64,000 bases of DNA from Paraburkholderia sp. IMGN_8. GTDB taxonomy: Bacteria > Pseudomonadota > Gammaproteobacteria > Burkholderiales > Burkholderiaceae. How positions within the stretch are numbered: the stretch's first letter is position 1; the number at the start of each line of letters is the position of its first letter. Below are positions 46,461 through 55,796 of the stretch, piece by piece. Location of the stretch: contig NZ_CP150900.1 of NCBI RefSeq assembly GCF_038050405.1, positions 3,782,001 to 3,846,000 of the forward strand, given 5' to 3'. The position numbers and the translations under genes were made by a program. The notes beneath the pieces were generated by a model, which was given only the letters and a program-made list of their open reading frames with translations, was not told where the DNA came from and searched no databases.

Positions 46461-48494
46461 ATGTCCGAATTCTCCGAAACGCCTGCCGACACCAACGCCC
46501 CGGCCGCAGCTCTCGCCGCCGCGCCCGTCCCACGCCCGTTGCGGGCAATCCAGCCCCTTCCCGACCAGTTGATCAGCCAGATTGCCGCCGGCGAAGTGGT
46601 CGAGCGGCCGGCTTCGGTGGTCAAGGAGTTGCTGGAAAACGCACTCGACGCCGGCGCGCAGACCCTGCGCATCGTGCTCGACGAGGGCGGCGTCAAACGC
46701 ATCTCGATCACCGACGACGGCTGCGGCATCCCCGAAAGTGAACTGGCGCTCGCGCTAATGCGTCATGCGACCAGTAAAATCCGCTCGCTCGCCGAACTCG
46801 AGGCCGTTGCCACGCTGGGTTTTCGCGGTGAGGCGTTGGCGTCGATTGCGTCGGTCGCGGAGATGTTCGTCACGAGCCGCACCGCCGATGCACCGCACGC
46901 CGTGCGCATCGACGCGCAAACCGGCGTGCTGAGCCCTGCTGCCGGCACCCAAGGCACCACGATCGAAGTCCGCGAGCTGTACTTCAACACGCCCGCGCGC
47001 CGCAAATTCCTGAAAAGCGAGCAGACCGAACTCGGCCATTGTCTCGAGCAGATTCGCCGTGCCGCGTTGGCGCGGCCGGACGTGGCGATTTCTGTACTGC
47101 ATAACGGCAAGGCGGTCGAACACTGGAACGCCAGCGAGCCGCCTGTGCGGGTCGCGAAAATTCTCGGCGAGACCTTTGCGACAGCCCATCTGCCGCTCGA
47201 CGAATCGGCCGGACCGCTTGCCGTCTATGGCTGCGCCGGCCTGCCGACCGCGAGCCGCGGGCGCGCCGACCAGCAGTATTTTTTTGTCAACGGCCGTTTC
47301 GTGCGCGACAAGCTGCTCACCCATGCCGTGCGCGCCGCGTATGAAGACGTGCTGCACGGCGACCGGTATCCGTCCTATGTGCTGTTTCTCGATCTGCCGC
47401 CTGAAGCGGTCGATGTGAACGTCCATCCGTCGAAGATCGAAGTGCGGTTTCGCGATTCGCGCTCGATTCACCAGTTCGTGTTCCACGCGGTACAACGTGC
47501 GTTGGCGCGACATGCGGGCGCGTCGCCGGAAACCACGGCGGGCGGGCATGCGGCTCACCTCGAAGCCGCGGCAGGTGGTCCGGCTTCGTTTGGCGCAACG
47601 CCACTCGGCGGCGCGGGTGCTGGTGGCTTCGGCGCGACGGGCACGGGTGCTGGTGCAGGTGGTCCCGGTGGTGGATTCGGATCTCAGCAGCCGGGCAATA
47701 CGTGGATGCGGCAGGCGCGCATGACGCAGGGCACGCTGCCGGTTGCGCAACCGCTGGCCTTTTACGACGCGCTGTTCGGCCGTAAAAACACGAACGTCGG
47801 CACCGCCGACGGCGCGACGCTCTTCGAGGCGCGCGACTCCGCGGCCGAAGGGCCGTCGCCGTATAACGCGTCCGCGCCTTATATAGCCCCCGCCTTCCAC
47901 GCATCCGATGAGCAACCGCTCGGTTTCGCGCTCGGCCAGATTCACGGCATCTACGTGCTTGCGCAGAATGCGCATGGGCTGGTGATTGTCGATATGCACG
48001 CCGCGCACGAGCGCATTCTGTACGAACAGTTCAAGAACGCGCTGTCGGATCGCACGATTGCCGTGCAGCCGCTGCTGATCCCGCAGACGATGCAGGCCGA
48101 TCCGATTGAAATCGGCACCGTCGAAGAAGAGCGCGACACGCTCGACGCACTTGGCTTCGATCTCGCCGTGCTGTCACCGACTACGCTCGCGATCCGCGCA
48201 GTGCCGGCCCTGCTGAAAGACGCCGATCTGCAGGCGCTCGCGCGCGCGGTCCTGACCGACTTGCACGCGTTCGGCGGCTCGCGCGTGCTGACTGAGCGCC
48301 AGCACGAACTGCTCGGCACGCTGGCGTGCCATCACGCGGTGCGGGCGAACCGGCGCCTGACGCTCGATGAAATGAACGCGCTGCTGCGCCAGATGGAAGC
48401 GACCGAGCGCGCCGACCAGTGCAACCACGGGCGTCCGACCTGGTATCAGTTGACACTGTCCGATCTCGATCGGCTGTTTATGCGCGGGCAATGA
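46461..48494 (+). CDS. mutL: DNA mismatch repair protein MutL
   Basis: A 677-residue GHKL ATPase that links MutS to strand incision. N-terminal motifs: [12 protein letters not shown] (motif I), [11 protein letters not shown] (II), [15 protein letters not shown] (III). The linker (about residues 355-425) is unusually long and rich in Gly/Ala ([19 protein letters not shown]). The C-terminal domain keeps the endonuclease pattern D-M-H-A-x2-E-x4-E ([12 protein letters not shown], about residue 511), so it is predicted to be a nuclease-active MutL, which fits the lack of MutH and Dam in this group. The ATG directly follows a -10-like box. Confidence 0.95.
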   Translation: MSEFSETPADTNAPAAALAAAPVPRPLRAIQPLPDQLISQIAAGEVVERPASVVKELLENALDAGAQTLRIVLDEGGVKRISITDDGCGIPESELALALMRHATSKIRSLAELEAVATLGFRGEALASIASVAEMFVTSRTADAPHAVRIDAQTGVLSPAAGTQGTTIEVRELYFNTPARRKFLKSEQTELGHCLEQIRRAALARPDVAISVLHNGKAVEHWNASEPPVRVAKILGETFATAHLPLDESAGPLAVYGCAGLPTASRGRADQQYFFVNGRFVRDKLLTHAVRAAYEDVLHGDRYPSYVLFLDLPPEAVDVNVHPSKIEVRFRDSRSIHQFVFHAVQRALARHAGASPETTAGGHAAHLEAAAGGPASFGATPLGGAGAGGFGATGTGAGAGGPGGGFGSQQPGNTWMRQARMTQGTLPVAQPLAFYDALFGRKNTNVGTADGATLFEARDSAAEGPSPYNASAPYIAPAFHASDEQPLGFALGQIHGIYVLAQNAHGLVIVDMHAAHERILYEQFKNALSDRTIAVQPLLIPQTMQADPIEIGTVEEERDTLDALGFDLAVLSPTTLAIRAVPALLKDADLQALARAVLTDLHAFGGSRVLTERQHELLGTLACHHAVRANRRLTLDEMNALLRQMEATERADQCNHGRPTWYQLTLSDLDRLFMRGQ

Positions 48495-48537
48495 GGGTGA
48501 GCCTGATCACGTTTCTTCCGCGCGCGCCGGCTTGCCT

Positions 48538-49485
48538 ATGACTTCACGTATTCCCACGCCGGTGCCCTGCCTGCTGGGCCCGACCGCGTCCGGCAAAACC
48601 GCTGCCGCGCTGGCTTTGGCCGCACGGCGGCCGGTGGAAATCATCAGCGTCGACTCGGCGCTGGTTTATCGCGAGATGGATATCGGCACCGCGAAGCCGA
48701 CGGCGGAAGAGCGCGCGCTGGCGCCGCATCATCTGATCGATATTGTCGATCCGGCTGACGCCTATTCAGCGGCGGATTTTCGCACCGACGCACTGCGCCT
48801 GGTCGGCGAGATTAGTGCTCGCGGGCGGGTACCGTTGCTGGTCGGCGGGACCATGCTGTACTACAGGGCGCTGACGCAGGGCCTGAACGACCTGCCTGCC
48901 GCCGATGCCGACGTGCGGGCGACGCTCGACGCCGATGCCGCGCGCGATGGCTGGCCGGCAATGCATGCGCGGCTTGCCGCAGTCGACCCTGTTACTGCTG
49001 CGCGCCTCGCGCCGAACGATTCGCAGCGGATTCAGCGTGCGCTTGAGGTTTTTATGCTGACCGGGCAGGCGATGTCTGTTTTGCTGGCGGCGCCCCCACG
49101 CTTTGATGCTGCTGCGCAGGCTTGGCAGTTTGTGCCGATTGCGTTGGAGCCTTCTGATCGGAGCGTGCTGCATGCCCGCATTGAGCGGCGGTTTGATGCG
49201 ATGCTGGCTGACGGGTTCGTCGACGAAGTGGTGAGGTTGCGCGGGCGCGGGGATTTGTCGCCGGGGATGCCGTCGATGCGGTGTGTCGGATATCGGCAGG
49301 TTTGGGAATATCTCGATGGAGTGGTCGATTACTCGACCATGCGGGATAAGGGGGTTTTTGCTACCCGGCAATTGTGTAAACGCCAGTTGACGTGGCTGCG
49401 GGCGATGCCTGAGAGGGTTGTTGTTGATTGTTGTGATGTTGGCGCTACCGCGCGGGTTGTTAGTGCTGTTGATGAGTTAATTTGA
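48538..49485 (+). CDS. miaA: tRNA dimethylallyltransferase
   Basis: A 315-residue enzyme that adds dimethylallyl to A37 of tRNAs reading UNN codons. P-loop GPTASGKT (residues 14-21), then [16 protein letters not shown] with the catalytic Asp region, [10 protein letters not shown] and the C-terminal [12 protein letters not shown] chose ATG 48538; a TTG at 48532 is also in frame. It follows mutL by 43 bp, the same order as in many proteobacteria, and is probably co-transcribed with it. The last 450 bp show strong drift to G/T-rich codons (gtt, ttt, tgt, ggg) as it nears palindrome C. Confidence 0.95.
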   Translation: MTSRIPTPVPCLLGPTASGKTAAALALAARRPVEIISVDSALVYREMDIGTAKPTAEERALAPHHLIDIVDPADAYSAADFRTDALRLVGEISARGRVPLLVGGTMLYYRALTQGLNDLPAADADVRATLDADAARDGWPAMHARLAAVDPVTAARLAPNDSQRIQRALEVFMLTGQAMSVLLAAPPRFDAAAQAWQFVPIALEPSDRSVLHARIERRFDAMLADGFVDEVVRLRGRGDLSPGMPSMRCVGYRQVWEYLDGVVDYSTMRDKGVFATRQLCKRQLTWLRAMPERVVVDCCDVGATARVVSAVDELI

Positions 49486-49486
49486 G

Positions 49487-50428
49487 ATTTTTTTTGCCTT
49501 CGCGGCGCTTTGGTTGTTCGCCTGCGGTGGTCGCTTTTTCCTGGTTTTTTTGCCCGCGCGGCGCTTTTTGTCTGTGTGCCTGCGGTGGTGGCCTTTCCTT
49601 GATTTCTTAGTGGTCTATTAGCTTCGCCCCTGTGCGGGGCAGGCACTTACTTTCTTTGCCGCCGCAAAGAAAGTAAGCAAAGAAAGCGGCTTCACACCGC
49701 TAATTCTTAAGCGGATCCCCTGGCTTGGAGGAGGCAGTGGAGCATCTGGAATCGGTGTTCTCGCACACTCCGCCCTGGTGACAAGGCAGTCATACTTCCG
49801 GCGGCGCTGCGCGCGCCGTAGCGGTACTTCCCAACCCCGATGGGGCGTACGCGCTTCCGGCATCATCCTTCCCGCCTCGCACTGCGTGCTCGCCGGAACG
49901 GTGTGCAAGGGAAACCAGTGACTTCGTTTGCGGGCGGCTGGGGCCATCGGCTTCGCCTCGGTGCGGCACCGAAGTGGCTTGCGGTTTGCTGGAGAAGCAA
50001 CGCCCGGCGGTTAAGTCGGCGGGACGCAGAATATTGCTACGGCTTGAGAAGTACCGCGGCGGTCGCCTTAACGCGGTACGGAAACGGCCAGATGGTTTTG
50101 CGAAGCAACGCCAAGTGCCGAAACGGGCAACCGGTTTGATGAAGTACCGCCACGGCGCGCGCAGCGCCGCCGGAAGTATGACCGCCTTGTCACCAGCGCT
50201 GAATGTGCGAGGACACCGATTCCAGATGCTCCACTGTCCCCTCCAAGCCAGGGGACCCGCTTAAGAGCTAGCGGTTTGAGCCGCTTTCTTTTGCCTACTT
50301 TTCTTTGCGGCAGGCAAAGAAAAGTAGGTGCCGCCCCGCACAGGGGCAACGCTAATAAACCAATAAGAAAAGAAAAAACCACCGCCGCAGGCGTACAACC
50401 CAAAGCGCCGCGCAGGCAAAAAAAATCT
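49487..50428. repeat. Long palindromic intergenic element C (full form with loop)
   Basis: Fills the gap between convergent miaA and purM. Arms about 49487-49830 and 50141-50428 are inverted copies with landmarks shared with element A: CCTGTGCGGGGCAGGCACTT, CTTGGAGGAGGCAGTGGAGC, ACAAGGCAGTCATACTTCCG and their complements. The loop (about 49831-50140) contains blocks seen in A, such as TCCGGCATCATCCTTCCCGC and GCACTGCGTGCTCGCCGG, but in the reverse orientation. Its right arm is a diverged variant: the nested hairpin is CCTACTTTTCTTTG...CAAAGAAAAGTAGG where the left arm has CTTACTTTCTTTG...CAAAGAAAGTAAG. T-runs lie just beyond the stop codons of both genes. Confidence 0.85.
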
Positions 50429-51484
50429 TTAAACCACTACAGTTTGAGCCTCACCAACCGCGCTCTCGCGAATAACCCCGATCTTCCAAACGTGCTCGCC
50501 GGCGGCAGCCAAAATCGCAATGGCAGCATCTGCATCAGCAGCAGAAACAACAACAGCCATCCCGATCCCGCAGTTAAACACCCGATGCATTTCAGCATCA
50601 GCCACACCGCCATGCTTCTGCAACCACGAGAACAACGGCGGCATCGGCCACGCCCGATGATCCAGCTCTGCCGTCAAACCTTCACGCAAAACCCGCGGAA
50701 TATTCTCAACCAGCCCACCGCCGGTGATATGCGCCATCCCCTTCACGGCAACCTGCTGCATCAAAGCGAGCAAAGGCCTCACATAAATATGCGTAGGCGC
50801 CATCAACGCATCAGCCAACGACCGCCCATCAAAATCGGCATTCAAATCAGGCTGCGCACGCTCAATAATCTTCCGCACCAGCGAAAAACCATTCGAATGA
50901 ATCCCGCTGGAAGCCAACCCCAGCACAACATCACCCGGGGCAATCGTGCTGCCGTCGATAATCTTGCTCTTTTCGACCGCGCCGACCGCGAAACCGGCCA
51001 GATCGTATTCGCCGTCCGGATACATGCCCGGCATTTCAGCCGTCTCGCCGCCGATCAGCGCGCAACCGGCCAGTTCGCAGCCATGCGCGATACCCTTGAC
51101 GACCGTCGCCGCGGTGCCGACGTCCAGCTTGCCGCATGCGAAATAATCGAGGAAGAACAGCGGTTCGGCACCCTGCACGAGAATGTCGTTGACGCTCATC
51201 GCCACCAGATCCTGGCCGACCGTGTCATGCTTGTTCAGTTGAAACGCCAGCCGCAGCTTGGTACCGACGCCGTCGGTGCCCGACACGAGCACCGGCTCGC
51301 GGTATTTCTTCGGCACCTCGAAGAGCGCGCCAAACCCGCCGATGCCACCCAGCACACCGTCGCGCATCGTCTTTTTGGCAAAGGGCTTGATCGCGTCGAC
51401 AAGGGCGTCGCCCGCGTCGATGTCCACGCCGGCGTCGCGATACGACAAACCTTGGGCGTCAGGGGCGGATTTCGGTTGATTCAT
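50429..51484 (-). CDS. purM: Phosphoribosylformylglycinamidine cyclo-ligase
   Basis: A 351-residue AIR synthetase of purine synthesis; it closes the imidazole ring with ATP. Typical motifs are [16 protein letters not shown] near the N-terminus, [45 protein letters not shown] and [15 protein letters not shown]. Length normal. It is convergent with miaA across element C and divergent from the PerM-like gene. The 3' half (50429 to about 50945) changes abruptly to A/C-rich on the plus strand, that is G/T-rich on the coding strand, while the 5' half has ordinary GC-rich use. Confidence 0.96.
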   Translation of the reverse strand: MNQPKSAPDAQGLSYRDAGVDIDAGDALVDAIKPFAKKTMRDGVLGGIGGFGALFEVPKKYREPVLVSGTDGVGTKLRLAFQLNKHDTVGQDLVAMSVNDILVQGAEPLFFLDYFACGKLDVGTAATVVKGIAHGCELAGCALIGGETAEMPGMYPDGEYDLAGFAVGAVEKSKIIDGSTIAPGDVVLGLASSGIHSNGFSLVRKIIERAQPDLNADFDGRSLADALMAPTHIYVRPLLALMQQVAVKGMAHITGGGLVENIPRVLREGLTAELDHRAWPMPPLFSWLQKHGGVADAEMHRVFNCGIGMAVVVSAADADAAIAILAAAGEHVWKIGVIRESAVGEAQTVVV

Positions 51485-51577
51485 GGGGAAGAGCGAGAAG
51501 GTCGGTAAAATGCGATTTTACCCGATGCCGGCCGGTTGGCTGGACTTTCACCCGCGCCAACCACCTGGGAAACAATT

Positions 51578-52654
51578 TTGCAGCAAAACTCTTCGATTCT
51601 GACGCCCGTTCAGCGCCGCGCCTTCATCTGGCTAGCCATCGCGCTGGGCGTCGGCATTCTGCTCTGGCTACTGAGCCCGGTCCTCACGCCATTCCTGCTC
51701 GGCGCGATTCTCGCGTACATTCTGCAACCGGGCGTCGCGTGGATGGTGCGCCGACGCGTGCCGCGCGGACTCGCTGCGTTACTGATGATGCTGCTGTTCT
51801 CGCTGATGATGACGCTGCTCGTGCTGCTGGTACTAGCCGTCGTCCAGAAGGAAGGCCCGCAGTTGAAGCAGCAGGTACCGGTACTGTTCGCGCATGTCAG
51901 CGCGTGGCTGCAACCGAAACTCGCCCTGCTAGGCCTCGCCGATTCGCTCGATTTCGCCAGCATCCGCGATCTCGTCATGGGGCAACTGGAAGGTAGCGCA
52001 CAGACCGTCGCGCGCTATGCCTGGACCTCGATCCGCACCAGCGGCAACGTGATGATCACGCTGGTCGGCAACGTCGTGATGGTACCGCTCGTGCTGTTCT
52101 ATCTGCTATACGACTGGAACCGTATGCTCGCGCGCATGCAGATCGTGGTCCCGCGCCGTTGGCTCGACAAGACCCTGCAACTCGCGCGCGACATGGACCA
52201 GATGCTCTCGCAGTACCTGCGCGGCCAGTTGCTCGTAATGGCGGTGCTCGCGGTCTACTACGCTATCGCGCTGACCATTGCACGCTTCGAGATTGCCTTG
52301 CCGGTCGGCATTTTCACGGGCCTGGCGGTCTTCATCCCGTACATCGGGTTTGCAACTGGTCTGGCGCTGGCGCTGCTCGCGGCACTGCTACAGTTCGGCG
52401 ACTGGTACGGTTTCGGCGCGGTCGCCGTGATTTACGGCGTCGGCCAGATTGTGGAGAGCTTTTTTCTTACGCCGCGTCTGGTCGGCGAACGGATCGGCCT
52501 GCACCCGCTCGCGGTAATCTTCGCGTTGCTCGCGTTCGGTCAGCTGTTCGGCTTTTTCGGCGTACTGCTTGCGCTGCCGGTCAGCGCGATTCTGTCGGTG
52601 GCAATGCGCGAGTTGCGTCAAAGCTACCTGACGAGCACGCTTTACAACAACTGA
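51578..52654 (+). CDS. AI-2E family transporter / PerM-like permease
   Basis: A 358-residue polytopic protein of the AI-2E transporter (PerM/YdiK/TqsA) family. Seven to eight hydrophobic segments, with the family's core GIFTGLAVFIPYIGFATGLA and the tail GERIGLHPLAVIFALLAFGQ then LALPVSAILSVAMRE. I chose TTG 51578, with GGGA upstream and the family N-terminus QQNSSILTPVQRR; a TTG at 51536 adds an unlikely leader. In several bacteria it is found between purM and hda as here. The family names are historical; the role of this branch is not established. Confidence 0.85.
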   Translation: MQQNSSILTPVQRRAFIWLAIALGVGILLWLLSPVLTPFLLGAILAYILQPGVAWMVRRRVPRGLAALLMMLLFSLMMTLLVLLVLAVVQKEGPQLKQQVPVLFAHVSAWLQPKLALLGLADSLDFASIRDLVMGQLEGSAQTVARYAWTSIRTSGNVMITLVGNVVMVPLVLFYLLYDWNRMLARMQIVVPRRWLDKTLQLARDMDQMLSQYLRGQLLVMAVLAVYYAIALTIARFEIALPVGIFTGLAVFIPYIGFATGLALALLAALLQFGDWYGFGAVAVIYGVGQIVESFFLTPRLVGERIGLHPLAVIFALLAFGQLFGFFGVLLALPVSAILSVAMRELRQSYLTSTLYNN

Positions 52655-52727
52655 CCGCTCATTGACTGTTTTCGGTCCGATGTACGGGCCATTTGCGGCC
52701 TTAGCCCATTTTCGGCATTAACCTACT

Positions 52728-53489
52728 GTGCTTCGTCAACTGACGCTCGATCTCGGCACCCCGCCGCCATCGACATTCGACAATTTCTTCGCCGGCGCCA
52801 ACGCCGAACTGGTCACACGGTTGCGCGAACTGGATAACGCGCTCGCGGCCGGCCCGGTGGCCGATCGCACCTTCTACATCTGGGGCGAGGCCGGCAGCGG
52901 CCGCACCCATCTGTTGCAGGCGCTCGTCCACGAAGCGCCGCCGGGTCATGCGCGCTATGCCGGTCCGCAAAGCAGTCTCGCCGCCTTCACGTTCGACCCG
53001 CGCGTCGCGCTATATGCGATCGACGATTGTGACGGTTTGTCCGCGGCCCAGCAGATCGCCGTATTCAACCTGTTCAACGAAGTGCGCGCACATCCGACCA
53101 GCGCGTTGGTCGCCGCCGGCAGCGCCGCGCCGATCGGCATGACGGTGCGCGAAGATCTGCGCACGCGCTTCGGCTGGGGCCTCGTGTTCCATCTCGCGCC
53201 GCTGCCGGACGAAGGCAAGGCCGCGGTGCTGAAGCACGCTGCGCGCGAACGCGGCATTGCACTCGCCGACGACGTCCCCGCCTACCTGCTCACGCATTTT
53301 CGCCGCGACATGCCGAGCCTGATGGCGCTGCTCGACGCGCTCGACCGCTTCTCGCTCGAACAGAAGCGCGCGGTCACGCTGCCGCTGTTGCGTACCATGC
53401 TGGCGTCGCCCGACGGCGACGAGAGGCGAACGGCGCCCGCCTCATCCGCGTCACCCGCCGCTTCAAGTAAAATAGGCCCCCATGGCTAA
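52728..53489 (+). CDS. hda: DnaA regulatory inactivator Hda
   Basis: A 253-residue AAA+ protein homologous to DnaA domain III. With the sliding clamp it stimulates ATP hydrolysis by DnaA and prevents re-initiation. The N-terminal MLRQLTLDLGTP contains a clamp-binding QLTLDL motif (residues 4-9). Walker A is GEAGSGRTHLLQ (about residues 50-61) with Arg in place of Lys, and the sensor motif DDCDGLSAAQQ follows. The start is GTG at 52728. It overlaps the HAD gene by 8 bp. Length is slightly above E. coli Hda because of an Ala/Ser-rich C-terminal tail. Confidence 0.92.
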   Translation: MLRQLTLDLGTPPPSTFDNFFAGANAELVTRLRELDNALAAGPVADRTFYIWGEAGSGRTHLLQALVHEAPPGHARYAGPQSSLAAFTFDPRVALYAIDDCDGLSAAQQIAVFNLFNEVRAHPTSALVAAGSAAPIGMTVREDLRTRFGWGLVFHLAPLPDEGKAAVLKHAARERGIALADDVPAYLLTHFRRDMPSLMALLDALDRFSLEQKRAVTLPLLRTMLASPDGDERRTAPASSASPAASSKIGPHG

Positions 53490-54168
53490 TCTCGCACTCT
53501 TCGACCTCGATCACACGCTCATCCCCACCGACAGCGACCACGAATGGGGCCGCTTCATGGTGAAACACGGCATGGTCGACGCCGAAAATTTCGCCCGTGA
53601 AAACGACCGTTTTTTCGCGGACTACAAAGCCGGCAAGCTCGACATTCACGCCTATCTGATCGCCATGCTTACGCCGCTCGCGAAATACTCGCGCGCGCAG
53701 CTCGCCGACTTTCACGCGCAGTACATGCACGAAGTCATCAAACCGGCAATCTTTCCCGTCGCGCTGGAACTGGTAAAGCAGCATCGTGAGGCAGGCGATC
53801 TCTGCTGCGTGGTCACCGCCACCAACGAGTTCATCACCCGCCCGATCGCGGAAGCCTTCGGCGTTCAGGCACTGATCGCCTGCGAAGCGGAAACCGTCGA
53901 CGGCCAGCCGCATTCGCCGTACACCGGCCGCCCCACCGGCACGCCGAGCTACAAAGAAGGCAAGATCGTCCGTACCGAGGCATGGCTCGCTTCGCTCGGC
54001 AAGACCTGGGCAGACTTCGAGCACAGCTATTTCTATAGCGACTCGCACAACGACATCCCGCTGCTCGACAAGGTCACCGATCCGATCGCGACCAATCCCG
54101 ACGACACATTGCGCGCCCATGCGCAGGCCAAAGGCTGGCGCATCCTCGAACTCTTTCAACCCACGTGA
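53482..54168 (+). CDS. HAD-superfamily phosphatase, subfamily IB
   Basis: A 228-residue HAD hydrolase of the SerB-like IB group. Motif I is FDLDHTLIPTDSD with Asp8 and Asp10, motif II is VVTATNEFI, and motif III plus IV is KEGK followed by SYFYSDSHNDIPLL with the metal-binding Asp. Members near hda and pcnB are often annotated as histidinol-phosphatase-like or phosphoserine-phosphatase-like; the substrate is unknown here. A TAAAAT box nine nt upstream lies within hda. It overlaps hda and, by 4 bp, pcnB. Confidence 0.9.
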   Translation: MANLALFDLDHTLIPTDSDHEWGRFMVKHGMVDAENFARENDRFFADYKAGKLDIHAYLIAMLTPLAKYSRAQLADFHAQYMHEVIKPAIFPVALELVKQHREAGDLCCVVTATNEFITRPIAEAFGVQALIACEAETVDGQPHSPYTGRPTGTPSYKEGKIVRTEAWLASLGKTWADFEHSYFYSDSHNDIPLLDKVTDPIATNPDDTLRAHAQAKGWRILELFQPT

Positions 54169-55748
54169 TCAAAAAACTTATCCGCAAGCTATTCGGCCAG
54201 GACTCGGCGCCCGCTGACGACACCACGCCCGCCGAAGCCGAAGCCGACGAAACTGGCGGCGCATCGGCGCGCACCACGTCTGGCGCAGCCAAAGCGCGCC
54301 GCAAACCAGCGCGCCCCGCTGCCAAAACCGTACGCGATCCCGATGTGCCGGTCATCATTCCGCACGACGTCCACGGCATCGATCCCTCGCTGATTTCGAG
54401 GAACGCGATTCGCGTCACCGAAGGTTTGCAGCAGGCCGGCCACCGCGCGTTCATTGTCGGCGGTGCGGTACGCGATCTGCTGCTCGGCATCGCACCGAAA
54501 GACTTCGACGTCGCCACCGACGCGACACCCGAGCAGGTGCAGAAGCTGTTCCGCCGCGCACGCATCATCGGCCGCCGGTTTCAGATCGTGCACGTGCAGT
54601 TCGGTCAGGAAATCATCGAAACCTCAACGTTCCGCGCGCTGGTCGATCCGCCCGCGGCCGACGCCGCGCCGCCACGCCGCCTGAAGCGCGACGAGCTCGA
54701 TCGCCGCACGCACGCCGTGGACGCAAGCGGCCGCGTGCTGCGTGACAACGTCTGGGGCGAGCAGCACGAAGACGCCACGCGCCGCGACTTCACGATCAAC
54801 GCGATGTACTACGATCCGGCCACGCAAACCGTGCTGGATTATCACCACGGCATGGCCGACATGCGCGCGCGCCTGCTGCGAATGATCGGCGACCCGTCCA
54901 CGCGTTATCGCGAAGATCCGGTGCGGATGCTGCGCGTGGTGCGTTTCGCCGCGAAGCTCGACTTCGAAATCGAAGACGCGACCCGCGCGCCGATCGCCAA
55001 AATGGCCGATCTGATCAACAACGTGCCCGCCGCGCGTCTGTTCGACGAAATGCTCAAGCTGATGCTGTCGGGTCACGCGCTCGCCTGTTTGAAACGGCTG
55101 CGCCAGGAAGGCCTGCATCACGGCCTGCTGCCTCTGCTCGACGTGGTTCTCGAACAGCCCACCGGCGAAAAATTCATCACGCTCGCGCTCAACAACACGG
55201 ATGCCCGCGTACGCGCCGGCAAACCGGTGTCGCCGGGCTTCCTGTTCGCCACGCTGCTGTGGCACGACGTGCAGCAGCGCTGGCAGCAATTTGAAGCAAA
55301 CGGCGAATATCCGGTGCCCGCCCTGCATCGCGCGATGGACGAAGTCCTCGACATGCAAACCGAGAAACTTGCGATCCACAAGCGCTTCTCGTCGGATATG
55401 CGCGAGATCTGGGGTCTGCAGCTGCGCCTCGAAAAACGCTCGGGCCGCAGCGCGCTGAAGCTGCTGGAACACCAAAGATTTAGAGCGGGGTATGATTTCC
55501 TCCTGTTGCGCTGCGAATCGGGCGAACTCGATGAGTCGGTCGGCGCATGGTGGACGGAGTTCATCGAAGGGGACGTCGCCGCGCGCGAGACATTGCTCAC
55601 GCAAGGCGGGAAGGACCGAAGCCCGAGAAAACGACGGCGGCGCAGCAGTGGCGCCAGAAACCGCAAAACGGGTGACGGAATGGAGGGCGGCACGCCAGTC
55701 GAACGCACAGCCAACGAAGCGGGCCACAACGGCTCACACGAAGACTGA
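54165..55748 (+). CDS. pcnB: Poly(A) polymerase I
   Basis: A 527-residue class II nucleotidyltransferase that adds poly(A) tails to RNA 3' ends and so promotes decay. The N-terminal 60 residues are basic/Ala-rich. Then come VGGAVRDLLLG (about 98-108) and KDFDVATDATPEQV with catalytic Asps, RRDFTINAMYYD and VRMLRVVRFAAKLDFEI. The C-terminal tail (about 475-527) is Lys/Arg-rich and disordered, typical of PcnB and different from tRNA CCA-adding enzymes. Start GTG at 54165 overlapping the HAD stop codon. folK follows by 48 bp, as in E. coli pcnB-folK. Confidence 0.95.
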   Translation: MIKKLIRKLFGQDSAPADDTTPAEAEADETGGASARTTSGAAKARRKPARPAAKTVRDPDVPVIIPHDVHGIDPSLISRNAIRVTEGLQQAGHRAFIVGGAVRDLLLGIAPKDFDVATDATPEQVQKLFRRARIIGRRFQIVHVQFGQEIIETSTFRALVDPPAADAAPPRRLKRDELDRRTHAVDASGRVLRDNVWGEQHEDATRRDFTINAMYYDPATQTVLDYHHGMADMRARLLRMIGDPSTRYREDPVRMLRVVRFAAKLDFEIEDATRAPIAKMADLINNVPAARLFDEMLKLMLSGHALACLKRLRQEGLHHGLLPLLDVVLEQPTGEKFITLALNNTDARVRAGKPVSPGFLFATLLWHDVQQRWQQFEANGEYPVPALHRAMDEVLDMQTEKLAIHKRFSSDMREIWGLQLRLEKRSGRSALKLLEHQRFRAGYDFLLLRCESGELDESVGAWWTEFIEGDVAARETLLTQGGKDRSPRKRRRRSSGARNRKTGDGMEGGTPVERTANEAGHNGSHED

Positions 55749-55796
55749 GGCAGCGTTCGCTGAAGCCGTCGAACAAAAGTCGCAGGAAGTTATGCC

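Noticed and set aside
49618..50403. Open frames inside palindrome C
   Set aside because: Same reason as for A: repeat sequence read in several frames, with no protein-like features.
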